This document shows, piece after piece, positions 1 to 14,567 of a DNA stretch of 64,000 nucleotides. The notes under the pieces are model-generated. The model saw only the letters and a program-made list of their open reading frames with translations. It did not search any database and was not told the origin of the DNA. The translations under genes were made by a program, and so were the position numbers. Position 1 is the first letter of the stretch. Each line of letters begins with the position of its first letter. The DNA lies in NCBI RefSeq assembly GCF_021134715.1, contig NC_060018.1, positions 186,001 through 250,000 on the forward strand. The letters run 5' to 3'. Origin of the DNA: Daphnia pulex. Lineage: Eukaryota; Arthropoda; Branchiopoda; Diplostraca; Daphniidae.

Positions 1-105
1 TATGCCACCGAGGGGATGCAAATGTGATTTTGCCAACATGGAAGACCTCAGTTCAGCCTTTACTTTTTTTGCGCTTGTCAACTTGGCCTCAATCCCTTCT
101 GTCAT
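1..105 (-). CDS. 5' end of an unidentified minus-strand gene (partial)
   Basis: Reading the minus strand from an ATG at 105 gives 35 uninterrupted codons to the window edge, beginning MTEGIEAKLTSAKKVKAELR. The first 20 residues are lysine/glutamate rich and could form a helix. A GT after the AGG codon could be a splice donor, so the later residues may be intron. I do not recognise the family and assign no function. The support is the open frame, the coding-like composition, and the head-to-head position opposite the USP gene, whose ATG is at 499. It could be a chance ORF. Confidence 0.3.
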   Translation of the reverse strand, partial: MTEGIEAKLTSAKKVKAELRSSMLAKSHLHPLGGI

Positions 106-498
106 TATGAATTCCTTTTTTTAACATATCTTGTTTGAGACTAACAAAATCCCAAACGCCTTATTCAATTATACAATGAACAAACAATTACTATCCGAAT
201 TTTACACTGCTACGGTCAAAAAATGTTTTAAAGTTTAATTCAATTTTTTAAACCAGTTAAACACAACTTTTTATTTTATTGATCAGCATTTTTTATTCAA
301 ATAACTTCCGCAATTTTCAGATGATCCGTGTAGTTGCACAATTGAACGCCAGATGGAAATACGTTTACAGATCATATCTCTCAGGTTGGATCTCGAAATT
401 CGAAGTCTTGACGTTACCTGGTCAATGAGGCTGTTATCTTTTGGTTGTGTAAACTCTCAGTTTTAAATGAAATTTGCGTGGACTTAACTGTACAAAAA
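106..498. promoter_or_regulatory. AT-rich intergenic region, probable shared promoter
   Basis: About 390 AT-rich bases separate the possible minus-strand start at 105 from the USP start at 499. No ORF or known motif stands out. By position it should hold the USP promoter and 5' UTR, and perhaps the promoter of the leftward gene. This is an inference from position only. Confidence 0.35.
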
Positions 499-3860
<3,362 letters not shown>

Positions 3861-3939
3861 TTTCCTGAATAGTTTGAAAAATTTTATTTAACAACAATTT
3901 GATAGTCTAATTAATCCACCACCCACATATCAACAGCAT

Positions 3940-4839
3940 TTACAATGTGAGGCATACAACCCATAAAGCAGAAACAAGAAATACAGAGCCAAAGAACTGC
4001 TCATTTGAAATCAGGTGCGTCACGGGTTTTTTTTTTATTTTTGATAATTTGAACAGTTGATAAATGGCAATGACAATATGTAAAAGATCTGGTAACATGA
4101 AAAAAATGTCCCTCAGCACTTGATGCAGTTCACCTTCCTGTTTGATTACATTCGTAACAAACTGATCCCACCCAGCAGTTAATACATGAAGGACTGCAAT
4201 GTCCATGATCAAAAGTAATTTGCCAGATGATAATTCAACATTAAGATCAGCAAGTTTCAGCACGAAATATGTGCTACAAATTTCAGTAAAGGAAAAGAAC
4301 ATTTGATGATAAAATTGGGAATAGAAATCATCATTGTAGTAGTTGACATAACCCCAAAATGAATAATAGTGAGAGTAAACTACACTAGCAAACAATATGA
4401 ACATGGTGTAACGAAGCTCTTTCCTACACCACAGCTGCAACAGATACTTTAGTGATTCATAACAAGCAATAACATAGAGAACTGTTAATAACCATATTTT
4501 TGCAGACTGTTCAGTTGCATTGAAGTACATGTGTTTGTAACCACTGATTCCTGCTTCATAGTTCCCTGTAACAAAAACATTAAACTATAGTCGTTGCACA
4601 AATTACACCTGGTTACCAGAAATACCTTTGAAAACAGTATCCCAGCATGAGCACGAGCAAGTTTTTCTGTCAATTTTTCTGTTATATTGTTTCCATAATC
4701 TTGAAAAAATGTTCATGTGAATGACAGGAATGATGAAGGGAAGCAAGATGGCTAGAAAAACAATCCAAAAGGCCGGCTTTCTGTAGGGAGCCCATGTCAA
4801 AATTGCTCTAGACTGATGAGAGAGAAAATTTCGGAGCAT
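3940..4839 (-). CDS. Multipass membrane protein, unidentified family
   Basis: Two exons (4626-4839 and 3940-4565, minus strand) join in frame at AAA-G|GG-AAC, giving 279 residues. The N terminus has a hydrophobic helix (FWIVFLAILLPFIIPVIHM), then a cysteine-rich stretch CSCSCWDTVFKG, then about five more hydrophobic segments, including IWLLTVLYVIACYE and FGSVFLVSALWVVCLTL at the C terminus. Spacing and hydrophobicity suggest six or so membrane spans. The protein ends almost at its last helix. It is convergent with the USP gene (stop codons 80 bp apart). I do not recognise the family and assign no function; only the membrane topology is supported by sequence. Confidence 0.75.
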
Positions 4840-5223
4840 TTTTCAATTCACCACTGACTTATTATTTGAACACAGCACTTTATTTATTGATAAATGACAA
4901 GTTGACAAGCAAAAAACTATTTCAAAACTCAATAAACATTGTGTCTGCATGTCTTGGCAACGAAACACACCCTACATCGGCGCCAGATCTAATTTGAATA
5001 ATTCTTAGAATCTTTTTTCCCCTCTAAAAGCGGAATTGAATTTTGACTTTTATCTTGATTGTGGTAGGCTAATTGCATGGAAAATCCGCTTTTGTCTGAG
5101 AAAAATGAATGACAAAACAAGTAAAGATGATTTGAGGTTTAAAATGAAACTTTATTTGTATCGCATAAGAGTGAAAATGAAAGCCGAAGCCATGTTTGGG
5201 TTTCGGTCTTTCGACTGAATAAG
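4840..5223. other. Intergenic region upstream of the membrane protein gene
   Basis: About 380 AT-rich bases. By position they hold the 5' UTR and promoter of the membrane protein gene to the left and the 3' end of the small ORF to the right. I see no convincing ORF or motif. Confidence 0.4.
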
Positions 5224-5331
5224 TTACCAAAACATGTGACCATGACCACGTAACGGAAGACGAAAAATTTCCCAAAGCAACAAAGCCATTACAAATAAAG
5301 CCATTGCGAAAATCGCCAAAATTTCACCCAT
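5224..5331 (-). CDS. Small single-helix membrane ORF (or gene fragment)
   Basis: An ATG at 5331 opens a 35-residue frame ending TAA at 5224: MGEILAIFAMALFVMALLLW, then a short basic tail ending GHGHMFW. It is essentially one membrane helix. The same arrangement, PxVx(K/R)MxEIxA followed by a hydrophobic helix, occurs in the small gene nested in the robo intron at 38508-39094, and nucleotide similarity continues about 60 bases upstream of this ATG. Upstream, this copy runs open for about 20 codons (to near ANTETSYPPVVRM) before a stop, and in the reading frame of the paralogue it has stops. It may be a micro-protein starting at this Met, or the remnant 3' exon of a gene cut by the adjacent inverted repeat (edge at 5414). 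Confidence 0.4.
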   Translation of the reverse strand: MGEILAIFAMALFVMALLLWEIFRLPLRGHGHMFW

Positions 5332-5866
5332 TCTCACCACTGGTGGGTAGGATGTTTCCGTGTTTGCAATTAAAACTAGCTTAACAGCTAATTAACTATA
5401 AACCAATTTATAGATCATGGTTCTAAGTTCTAACCATGGTTCTAACTCTAATCGGCTCTATAGCTATGACCGATTGAATTTGATATTCATTATTATATCC
5501 TGTAGAAACGGACAAGTCATCCTGCTTACCCTGCGCGAGTAAAAATACACGGCTGCAACGCTCCGTTGTACGCGTAATATACTATAGCGCCAACTAATAA
5601 AAAAGGCATATAATTAAAGGATAAAAAAAAAAACAATTTAGATTTAACCATAAAAACAGATTTTTTTTATAAACCATAATTGAGAATGACATTTTTTTAT
5701 GCGTTGAATTGATTAACAATAGGAATGTTGGATAACTTTGTAAATTGTAAAACAAATTTTATCTAGTGAAGTCTAAGGGCCTAAGTGAAGTCTAAGTGTC
5801 TAACATTAGAAAATTCAAAGATGAGTATGGTAGACTAGATTAGTAACTTAGTACTATCGATTTGGC

Positions 5867-6609
5867 TTATTTTCCGCCCCACTGAGCCATAGGTCCATTG
5901 AAAGGATACTTGATGCATTTAACCGAATATGCTGCAACTTTTTCTAGCGCTCCGATTCCCGCATGAAATTCTTTAAGATTAGTGATTAGGGAATTCATCA
6001 AGTAATTCAGGAATCAATTGAGAGTTCTGGTCCTAACCTGGATCAACAACTCATACATCACAAATGTATAGGTTATCTTTAAAAAAAATTCAATAATTAA
6101 AAAGGTTACATTGGCAATTAAAAGTCTAAAAAGAAAATTTCACCAGGCTGATGAAACTTCATGACTCCTCCTCAGTCTTGGCTGCCATGTTATGCATGCG
6201 ACCCAAATATTTCAGAATGGAAAAAATTTGTGAAAGCTTGACATCTCCATCAATGTAGTAGGGGCACTATAATAAAGACACATGCCATTAAAAAAAATCA
6301 TCTGCATTCACCACATCACCAACATGTTCATTAAATAGCAGATATATTTACATTCGGGAAATCCAGACCATAAGGGGAAATTTGTTGTTCAACCACTCAC
6401 TCGGGTCATAGTCGGGAGCCGGTCCAACATTATAACGCTTCTCGTCATACTCAACCCCGGCATGGGCCAAAAGAAGTCGAATAGGTTGCATGTACTATTA
6501 TATTTACACCAAAATTGTCAAACACAGTTTCGAAAACGATTTAGACATACACAGTTGAATGTTCTTTTGTTAACTTACGAATATTCCAATAACCAGTTTT
6601 GACAGCCAT
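5867..6609 (-). pseudogene. Broken mu-class GST copy (left arm)
   Basis: Degenerate second copy of the neighbouring GST, in the same orientation. Exon 1 (MAVKTGYWNIR) and the start of exon 2 ([20 protein letters not shown]) are recognisable. A two-base difference near the end of exon 2 shifts the frame. Exon 3 runs CPYYIDGDVKLSQIFSILKY and then meets a TGA after AAKTEEES. The exon 4 region is missing, and the last exon is interrupted but still ends with a GPMAQWGGK-like tail. It shares its upstream region with the intact gene, so it arose by tandem duplication before the inverted duplication. Confidence 0.85.
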
Positions 6610-7181
6610 GATAAAGTCAGGTGAAGTTGCTGTACTGTACTGTAGACGTTCTTCTCTCAGGAGTCGAATCGCTCGAATGACTCACGACTCACGAGTCACG
6701 ACTCAGTAAGCCTGTGCGCTTAGGAAATCGATTACAAAGTTAAGGGATGGGAAGGGGCATAATACAATGTGTTAACGGATAAAGCGATTGATGCGCAATT
6801 GCGCATTTCCAATGTTTAGACGAAATGTTAATAATTCCTATCCAAAATTATGAATACTTTAGTTTTCAACAATCGAGTACAACCTGATACTGTGGATAGT
6901 CATAAATGTACTGTATCTTGCATGACAAACGCGACCTGCGTAACTCGAAATACACGGCCGCAAGCCTGCAACGCTCCATCTGGTTCCGTTTATAGAGTAA
7001 TGCACAAAGAATCTTTATGAACAGTAATCAATAAGAATAACATTTTTCGTTAACGTTGTATTGCCCATTAACAAGGAATGTTGAATAACTTTATAATACA
7101 AATTTATCACGTAAATTCTAACAAAAAAAAAAGATTAAATTCACAGAAGATAGTGGTGTGTACCATAGATGAAACATTTGT

Positions 7182-8161
7182 TTAGTTTCCACCCCAGTGG
7201 GCCGTAGGTCCATTTAATGGATACGTGATGCATTTATCCGAACTAAGGTAGGCCGCGACTTTCTCTAGCCCTGCGATTCTGGCTTGAAATTCTTTCAGAT
7301 TAAGGAATTCATCAAGTAACCCAGGAATCAATTGAGAGTTCTGGTCCAACAACTCATAGATTACAAAGTCAATGTAGGTAATCTTTAAAGAATTCAATTA
7401 TAAAAAAAAATTAAGAAAAATATATAGGCTACTGAAGGTTTTAAATGAAAATTTCATCATACATTCTGTCCTGCAAAATACAGATGACTCCCCAGAAAGG
7501 TGGAAACTTCTTTTAACTTCACTGGGGCATTTTTCAAGTATTCTGGTTTCATTTTTTCCTGTACAGTTGATAACGACAATAATAAGAATGGTCAACATAA
7601 AAAATAGAGAAAGTTGATATATATTACTCACAAAATCAGCAATGTAGCATAGTGTTGACCACTTTGTACGCATATCAATGGCCTCTGCCTCTATCAAGTC
7701 CATTCTGATTTGCTCCTCCTCATTCTTGGCTGCCATGTTATGTTTGCGCCCCAAATACTTCAGAATGGCAAAAGTTTGTGAAAGCTTGACATCTCCATCA
7801 ATGTAATAAGGACACTAATGATACAAACAGCATCTTTTTCTTCATGTTCATTAAATGGCATGTTTAAAGATACCTACATTTGGGAAATCCAGACCAAGGT
7901 TAAATTTGTCGTTAAACCACTCACTCCTGTCGTAATCGGGAGCCGGTCCAACATTATATCGCTTGTCCTCATACTCAACCCCGGCATGGGCCAAAAGAAG
8001 TCGAATGGGTTGCATGTACTAATATAATATTTACACCAAAATTTTCAAACACAGTCTTGAACACAGTTTAGAAAACAAAGTAGTACATAAGAATAACACT
8101 TGAATGCTATTTCATGTTTACTCACCCCACGAATATTCCAATAACCAGTTTTGACAGCCAT
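7182..8161 (-). CDS. Glutathione S-transferase, mu class (left-arm copy)
   Basis: Cytosolic GST that conjugates glutathione to electrophiles. Five exons on the minus strand (8126-8161, 7878-8018, 7632-7814, 7463-7558, 7182-7382) are all in phase 0 and give 218 residues, the usual mu-class length. The N-terminal thioredoxin-fold domain has GYWNIRG with the catalytic-position tyrosine, then [20 protein letters not shown] and the glutathione-binding stretch YYIDGDVKLSQTFAIL. The helical domain holds ITYIDFVIYELLD, and the protein ends GPTAHWGGN. No stop or frame break is present. It is the exact mirror of 12273-13252. Whether both copies are expressed cannot be judged from sequence. Confidence 0.92.
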
Positions 8162-9323
8162 GATAAAGTCAGGTGAAGTTGCTGTACTGTACTGTAGACG
8201 TCTTCTCTCAGGAGTCGAATCACTCGAATGACTTATTATTGCACGACAGAGCAGAGAAGAGAACTGCTAATCAACTGAAAGTTTTAGGCGGTTTAAGCCT
8301 TTAAGGTTAAGGTAAGGACTACAGCAGTCGGGCCCGCTTGCCTGGGGAAATGCTCACCCTCCCTCCTTTCTCTCTCCTGTGTATCTTCTGCGTCAAGACA
8401 AGAAAAAATTGACAACGGATTTTGTATTAATATAGAGTATAGACTTAATTTGCGCCTTCTTAATGAATAATCATTTTATTGCAAAGTGAGCATATTTTGT
8501 CGCATCTTGATGAATAAGAACGCGGCATCAGAATTTTATTATTACCTATATCAAAGGTGTAAGCTTAGCTCGATTAATTCCCGAAACGCCATAGATATTT
8601 CCACTTTCGCGCAATCTATAAGTACACATTTATTATAGGGTCATTTAACGAAGCTTTAACTGTCCATTTCATGAGAAATTCTTGGCTTGCGGCTTCTAGT
8701 AACGGTTGGCCTTGTTGCTGGAATGGTGGTACTGTTGCCCACTGACAGCCAGAGTGCCAGGTTGACCGCACGGCAACCTATGTTACCCGTAGACTGTTAG
8801 ACAAGAGACTCATTTATGGAAGAGTTAATCATCTCTACTCAATCGAAAGTAAACTTTTTAAGTACAAATATAAGGTAAACTGAAGTGATGGAGGCGTAGC
8901 AATAGGAACAGGTGACGTTCGTGTATTATTAGACTTTTACGTAGGCAGTGATGTATTAATCAATACAATCTGCATGGCCCAACAAAGTTCACAAAGAGGA
9001 ATGTTTAAAAAATAATATTTTCATGTTTTTTTACGCCATTTTCTTTGTCCGACCAATAATCGTCCCTGTAGTGCCTCCTTTGCTCAGTTCTTCCTTTTGA
9101 ATGTAATCAAACTTGTTGGAATTATTGGAATTATCAAGGCACGCCCACACAACCGCTCTCCCCCTTTTTTACCTGAAATTTTACATTTAAGGAATTTTAC
9201 ATTTATTCCCGCTGGCTTTTCACAATTTGGACTATGTGTATGTGTAGCTACAGTCGATGTTTGATTGAGAGCTATGCGTTATTGAATAGTTTTATTTCAT
9301 TTTTTCTGATGTTGTTGTTACAG
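8162..9323. other. Non-coding part of left arm between GST and CLCA remnant
   Basis: Holds the GST 5' region (a gtactgtactgtagacg-like stretch just upstream of the ATG, also present upstream of the broken copy), then about 1 kb of AT-rich sequence. A few GC-rich islands near 8320-8390 and 8690-8800 could be eroded exons of the CLCA-like gene, but no frame is convincing. Confidence 0.5.
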
Positions 9324-10113
9324 GTGCACGAGCAAGAATTTGGCAGTGATTCGGCGAGCGGCTGGGTCAACGGAACTTTTTACCTCCTTAACTTTTATCC
9401 TTTCATGGGCCAGAGTTCGGGCAATTATTCAATATTACCCGAACGCCAGCCCATTCACGGTCAGCCAATTAACATTTCTTCAGCAACAACACACTGATCC
9501 TGGACCAGTTTTTTGACGACGGCAACGCAGGTATAATTAACTTTTATCGGGAAAATATTTAATTTTCGACAGTTTTTCTTAATTGAAACGCAAATTTTTT
9601 CTGGGTTTTCTATTCAGATCCTGATATCACTCGAGGCGATGGAGTTTACTCTCGTTATTTCGGTAAATACTTAAGAGGCACTGGAACTTATTCCATCACA
9701 CTATCCGTCGACGCCATGGATGGAAGGATCCGCACATCTCCGTCCTCCAAACACATTGGTAATTTCGAATTAGATTGAATTTAAAAATGGAATCAGCTTT
9801 TTTTTAATTTGAATTTTCTCTCAAATAGATTCAATGGAATGCTGCGGGAAGCGTGATTCGAGTGCCACTGGAATGCTGGAACGCTGACAGGAGCTTTTAG
9901 TCCACTGGTTCCGGGTGAAGTTATCAGCGCCGGAAGTAGCCAATTTGTCAGCTCTTCATCCTCAACAGCCAACTCGTCAACTTTTGGACAAGAACCGGAA
10001 GCTTTGGACATTCTTCCACCGTCTCGAGTCACCGATCTGCGCGTTCATGTCGAATCGACAATTCAGCGAGTCACGTCAGGACCGCCGTCGGGTCGGCGAC
10101 GATTTCGACATTG
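9324..10113 (+). pseudogene. CLCA-like gene fragment (left arm)
   Basis: Three or four eroded exons of a calcium-activated chloride channel regulator (CLCA)-type protein. The second has the family's diagnostic segment: ...DQFFDDGNAG, then DPDITRGDGVYSRYFGKYL and TGTYSITLSV, followed by a splice donor. The next holds frame-broken pieces TGAFSPLVPGEVISAGSSQF and PPSRVTDLRV, then after another shift GDDFDIGTG, matching the family's PxxVxDL...DDFDxGTA region. Frameshifts and in-frame stops between these pieces show it is dead. The inverted-repeat breakpoint lies only a few bases past the DDFDIG motif. Confidence 0.75.
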
Positions 10114-10320
10114 GCACAGGTAACATTCCCTTAAAAATGTTATTTTACTTGAAAAATTTAAATCGAATTTTTTATTGATTTCTTATAATGGTCGCCACTG
10201 AGACGCGGAGTCGGGGCCGGCAGAGCTTCGGCTTGCTGGAACGTCGACGGCACTTTGAGCCAAGTTTTTTTTTAGGCCAATCGCAGTTCGTACGTGCCAG
10301 CTGCAATTATAAGAATGCAA
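10114..10320. other. Central spacer of the inverted repeat
   Basis: These 207 bases separate the two arms and have no mirror partner. The left end continues the CLCA-like remnant for a few bases to a possible donor (cacag|gtaaca), then is AT-rich. A GC-rich stretch near 10205-10262 may be further coding remnant. No ORF of note. Confidence 0.85.
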
Positions 10321-11110
10321 CAATGTCGAAATCGTCGCCGACCCGACGGCGGTCCTGACGTGACTCGCTGAGTTGTCGATTCGACATGAACGCGCAGATC
10401 GGTGACTCGAGACGGTGGAAGAATGTCCAAAGCTTCCGGTTCTTGTCCAAAAGTTGACGAGTTGGCTGTTGAGGATGAAGAGCTGACAAATTGGCTACTT
10501 CCGGCGCTGATAACTTCACCCGGAACCAGTGGACTAAAAGCTCCTGTCAGCGTTCCAGCATTCCAGTGGCACTCGAATCACGCTTCCCGCAGCATTCCAT
10601 TGAATCTATTTGAGAGAAAATTCAAATTAAAAAAAAGCTGATTCCATTTTTAAATTCAATCTAATTCGAAATTACCAATGTGTTTGGAGGACGGAGATGT
10701 GCGGATCCTTCCATCCATGGCGTCGACGGATAGTGTGATGGAATAAGTTCCAGTGCCTCTTAAGTATTTACCGAAATAACGAGAGTAAACTCCATCGCCT
10801 CGAGTGATATCAGGATCTGAATAGAAAACCCAGAAAAAATTTGCGTTTCAATTAAGAAAAACTGTCGAAAATTAAATATTTTCCCGATAAAAGTTAATTA
10901 TACCTGCGTTGCCGTCGTCAAAAAACTGGTCCAGGATCAGTGTGTTGTTGCTGAAGAAATGTTAATTGGCTGACCGTGAATGGGCTGGCGTTCGGGTAAT
11001 ATTGAATAATTGCCCGAACTCTGGCCCATGAAAGGATAAAAGTTAAGGAGGTAAAAAGTTCCGTTGACCCAGCCGCTCGCCGAATCACTGCCAAATTCTT
11101 GCTCGTGCAC
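10321..11110 (-). pseudogene. CLCA-like gene fragment (right arm)
   Basis: Mirror of the left-arm fragment on the minus strand, with the same frame breaks. The only coding difference noticed is one base near 10372 (left 10062), a leucine codon here against phenylalanine in one frame. The motifs DPDITRGDGVYSRYFGKYL and PPSRVTDLRV are present. Confidence 0.75.
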
Positions 11111-12272
11111 CTGTAACAACAACATCAGAAAAAATGAAATAAAACTATTCAATAACGCATAGCTCTCAATCAAACATCGACTGTAGCTACACATACACAT
11201 AGTCCAAATTGTGAAAAGCCAGCGGGAATAAATGTAAAATTCCTTAAATGTAAAATTTCAGGTAAAAAAGGGGGAGAGCGGTTGTGTGGGCGTGCCTTGA
11301 TAATTCCAATAATTCCAACAAGTTTGATTACATTCAAAAGGAAGAACTGAGCAAAGGAGGCACTACAGGGACGATTATTGGTCGGACAAAGAAAATGGCG
11401 TAAAAAAACATGAAAATATTATTTTTTAAACATTCCTCTTTGTGAACTTTGTTGGGCCATGCAGATTGTATTGATTAATACATCACTGCCTACGTAAAAG
11501 TCTAATAATACACGAACGTCACCTGTTCCTATTGCTACGCCTCCATCACTTCAGTTTACCTTATATTTGTACTTAAAAAGTTTACTTTCGATTGAGTAGA
11601 GATGATTAACTCTTCCATAAATGAGTCTCTTGTCTAACAGTCTACGGGTAACATAGGTTGCCGTGCGGTCAACCTGGCACTCTGGCTGTCAGTGGGCAAC
11701 AGTACCACCATTCCAGCAACAAGGCCAACCGTTACTAGAAGCCGCAAGCCAAGAATTTCTCATGAAATGGACAGTTAAAGCTTCGTTAAATGACCCTATA
11801 ATAAATGTGTACTTATAGATTGCGCGAAAGTGGAAATATCTATGGCGTTTCGGGAATTAATCGAGCTAAGCTTACACCTTTGATATAGGTAATAATAAAA
11901 TTCTGATGCCGCGTTCTTATTCATCAAGATGCGACAAAATATGCTCACTTTGCAATAAAATGATTATTCATTAAGAAGGCGCAAATTAAGTCTATACTCT
12001 ATATTAATACAAAATCCGTTGTCAATTTTTTCTTGTCTTGACGCAGAAGATACACAGGAGAGAGAAAGGAGGGAGGGTGAGCATTTCCCCAGGCAAGCGG
12101 GCCCGACTGCTGTAGTCCTTACCTTAACCTTAAAGGCTTAAACCGCCTAAAACTTTCAGTTGATTAGCAGTTCTCTTCTCTGCTCTGTCGTGCAATAATA
12201 AGTCATTCGAGTGATTCGACTCCTGAGAGAAGACGTCTACAGTACAGTACAGCAACTTCACCTGACTTTATC
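11111..12272. other. Non-coding part of right arm
   Basis: Mirror of 8162-9323. It contains the 5' region of the right-arm GST and no convincing gene. Confidence 0.5.
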
Positions 12273-13252
12273 ATGGCTGTCAAAACTGGTTATTGGAATA
12301 TTCGTGGGGTGAGTAAACATGAAATAGCATTCAAGTGTTATTCTTATGTACTACTTTGTTTTCTAAACTGTGTTCAAGACTGTGTTTGAAAATTTTGGTG
12401 TAAATATTATATTAGTACATGCAACCCATTCGACTTCTTTTGGCCCATGCCGGGGTTGAGTATGAGGACAAGCGATATAATGTTGGACCGGCTCCCGATT
12501 ACGACAGGAGTGAGTGGTTTAACGACAAATTTAACCTTGGTCTGGATTTCCCAAATGTAGGTATCTTTAAACATGCCATTTAATGAACATGAAGAAAAAG
12601 ATGCTGTTTGTATCATTAGTGTCCTTATTACATTGATGGAGATGTCAAGCTTTCACAAACTTTTGCCATTCTGAAGTATTTGGGGCGCAAACATAACATG
12701 GCAGCCAAGAATGAGGAGGAGCAAATCAGAATGGACTTGATAGAGGCAGAGGCCATTGATATGCGTACAAAGTGGTCAACACTATGCTACATTGCTGATT
12801 TTGTGAGTAATATATATCAACTTTCTCTATTTTTTATGTTGACCATTCTTATTATTGTCGTTATCAACTGTACAGGAAAAAATGAAACCAGAATACTTGA
12901 AAAATGCCCCAGTGAAGTTAAAAGAAGTTTCCACCTTTCTGGGGAGTCATCTGTATTTTGCAGGACAGAATGTATGATGAAATTTTCATTTAAAACCTTC
13001 AGTAGCCTATATATTTTTCTTAATTTTTTTTTATAATTGAATTCTTTAAAGATTACCTACATTGACTTTGTAATCTATGAGTTGTTGGACCAGAACTCTC
13101 AATTGATTCCTGGGTTACTTGATGAATTCCTTAATCTGAAAGAATTTCAAGCCAGAATCGCAGGGCTAGAGAAAGTCGCGGCCTACCTTAGTTCGGATAA
13201 ATGCATCACGTATCCATTAAATGGACCTACGGCCCACTGGGGTGGAAACTAA
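12273..13252 (+). CDS. Glutathione S-transferase, mu class (right-arm copy)
   Basis: Same 218-residue protein as the left copy, translated identically in every exon: 12273-12308, 12416-12556, 12620-12802, 12876-12971 and 13052-13252. Phase-0 introns with canonical ends (for example cgtggg|gtgagt). N-terminal MAVKTGYWNIRG, glutathione-site YYIDGDVKLSQTFAIL, C-terminal GPTAHWGGN. The two copies point away from each other, each with its own copy of the upstream region, so both could be transcribed. Confidence 0.92.
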
Positions 13253-13824
13253 ACAAATGTTTCATCTATGGTACACACCACTATCTTCTGTGAATTTAAT
13301 CTTTTTTTTTTGTTAGAATTTACGTGATAAATTTGTATTATAAAGTTATTCAACATTCCTTGTTAATGGGCAATACAACGTTAACGAAAAATGTTATTCT
13401 TATTGATTACTGTTCATAAAGATTCTTTGTGCATTACTCTATAAACGGAACCAGATGGAGCGTTGCAGGCTTGCGGCCGTGTATTTCGAGTTACGCAGGT
13501 CGCGTTTGTCATGCAAGATACAGTACATTTATGACTATCCACAGTATCAGGTTGTACTCGATTGTTGAAAACTAAAGTATTCATAATTTTGGATAGGAAT
13601 TATTAACATTTCGTCTAAACATTGGAAATGCGCAATTGCGCATCAATCGCTTTATCCGTTAACACATTGTATTATGCCCCTTCCCATCCCTTAACTTTGT
13701 AATCGATTTCCTAAGCGCACAGGCTTACTGAGTCGTGACTCGTGAGTCGTGAGTCATTCGAGCGATTCGACTCCTGAGAGAAGAACGTCTACAGTACAGT
13801 ACAGCAACTTCACCTGACTTTATC

Positions 13825-14567
13825 ATGGCTGTCAAAACTGGTTATTGGAATATTCGTAAGTTAACAAAAGAACATTCAACTGTGTATGTCTAAATCGTTT
13901 TCGAAACTGTGTTTGACAATTTTGGTGTAAATATAATAGTACATGCAACCTATTCGACTTCTTTTGGCCCATGCCGGGGTTGAGTATGACGAGAAGCGTT
14001 ATAATGTTGGACCGGCTCCCGACTATGACCCGAGTGAGTGGTTGAACAACAAATTTCCCCTTATGGTCTGGATTTCCCGAATGTAAATATATCTGCTATT
14101 TAATGAACATGTTGGTGATGTGGTGAATGCAGATGATTTTTTTTAATGGCATGTGTCTTTATTATAGTGCCCCTACTACATTGATGGAGATGTCAAGCTT
14201 TCACAAATTTTTTCCATTCTGAAATATTTGGGTCGCATGCATAACATGGCAGCCAAGACTGAGGAGGAGTCATGAAGTTTCATCAGCCTGGTGAAATTTT
14301 CTTTTTAGACTTTTAATTGCCAATGTAACCTTTTTAATTATTGAATTTTTTTTAAAGATAACCTATACATTTGTGATGTATGAGTTGTTGATCCAGGTTA
14401 GGACCAGAACTCTCAATTGATTCCTGAATTACTTGATGAATTCCCTAATCACTAATCTTAAAGAATTTCATGCGGGAATCGGAGCGCTAGAAAAAGTTGC
14501 AGCATATTCGGTTAAATGCATCAAGTATCCTTTCAATGGACCTATGGCTCAGTGGGGCGGAAAATAA
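13825..14567 (+). pseudogene. Broken mu-class GST copy (right arm)
   Basis: Mirror of 5867-6609. About 570 bp downstream of the intact GST and in the same orientation. It keeps a promoter-like duplicate (gtactgtactgtagacg relative, reversed) and an intact start MAVKTGYWNIR, then shows the exon-2 frameshift, the exon-3 stop (EEES followed by TGA) and the missing exon 4. Clearly non-functional as a GST. Confidence 0.85.

Larger units (their letters stand above)
5414..10113 (+). repeat. Left arm of a giant inverted repeat
   Basis: This segment is the near-exact reverse complement of 10321-15021. Paired positions sum to 20434, shifting by one at the outer end because the right arm has one extra T (left ...ctatagagcc..., right ...ctattagagcc... 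when aligned). All mirrored open frames I compared translate identically except for one substitution near 10062/10372. The arm holds, from outside inward, a broken GST copy, an intact GST gene, non-coding sequence and a CLCA-like pseudogene fragment. The inner edge ends within the CLCA-like coding remnant at ...ttcgacattg. Confidence 0.95.

Noticed and set aside
10201-10262. GC-rich stretch in the spacer as another CLCA exon
   Set aside because: It is coding-like in composition, but no frame gives a recognisable CLCA motif, so I did not extend the pseudogene into it.
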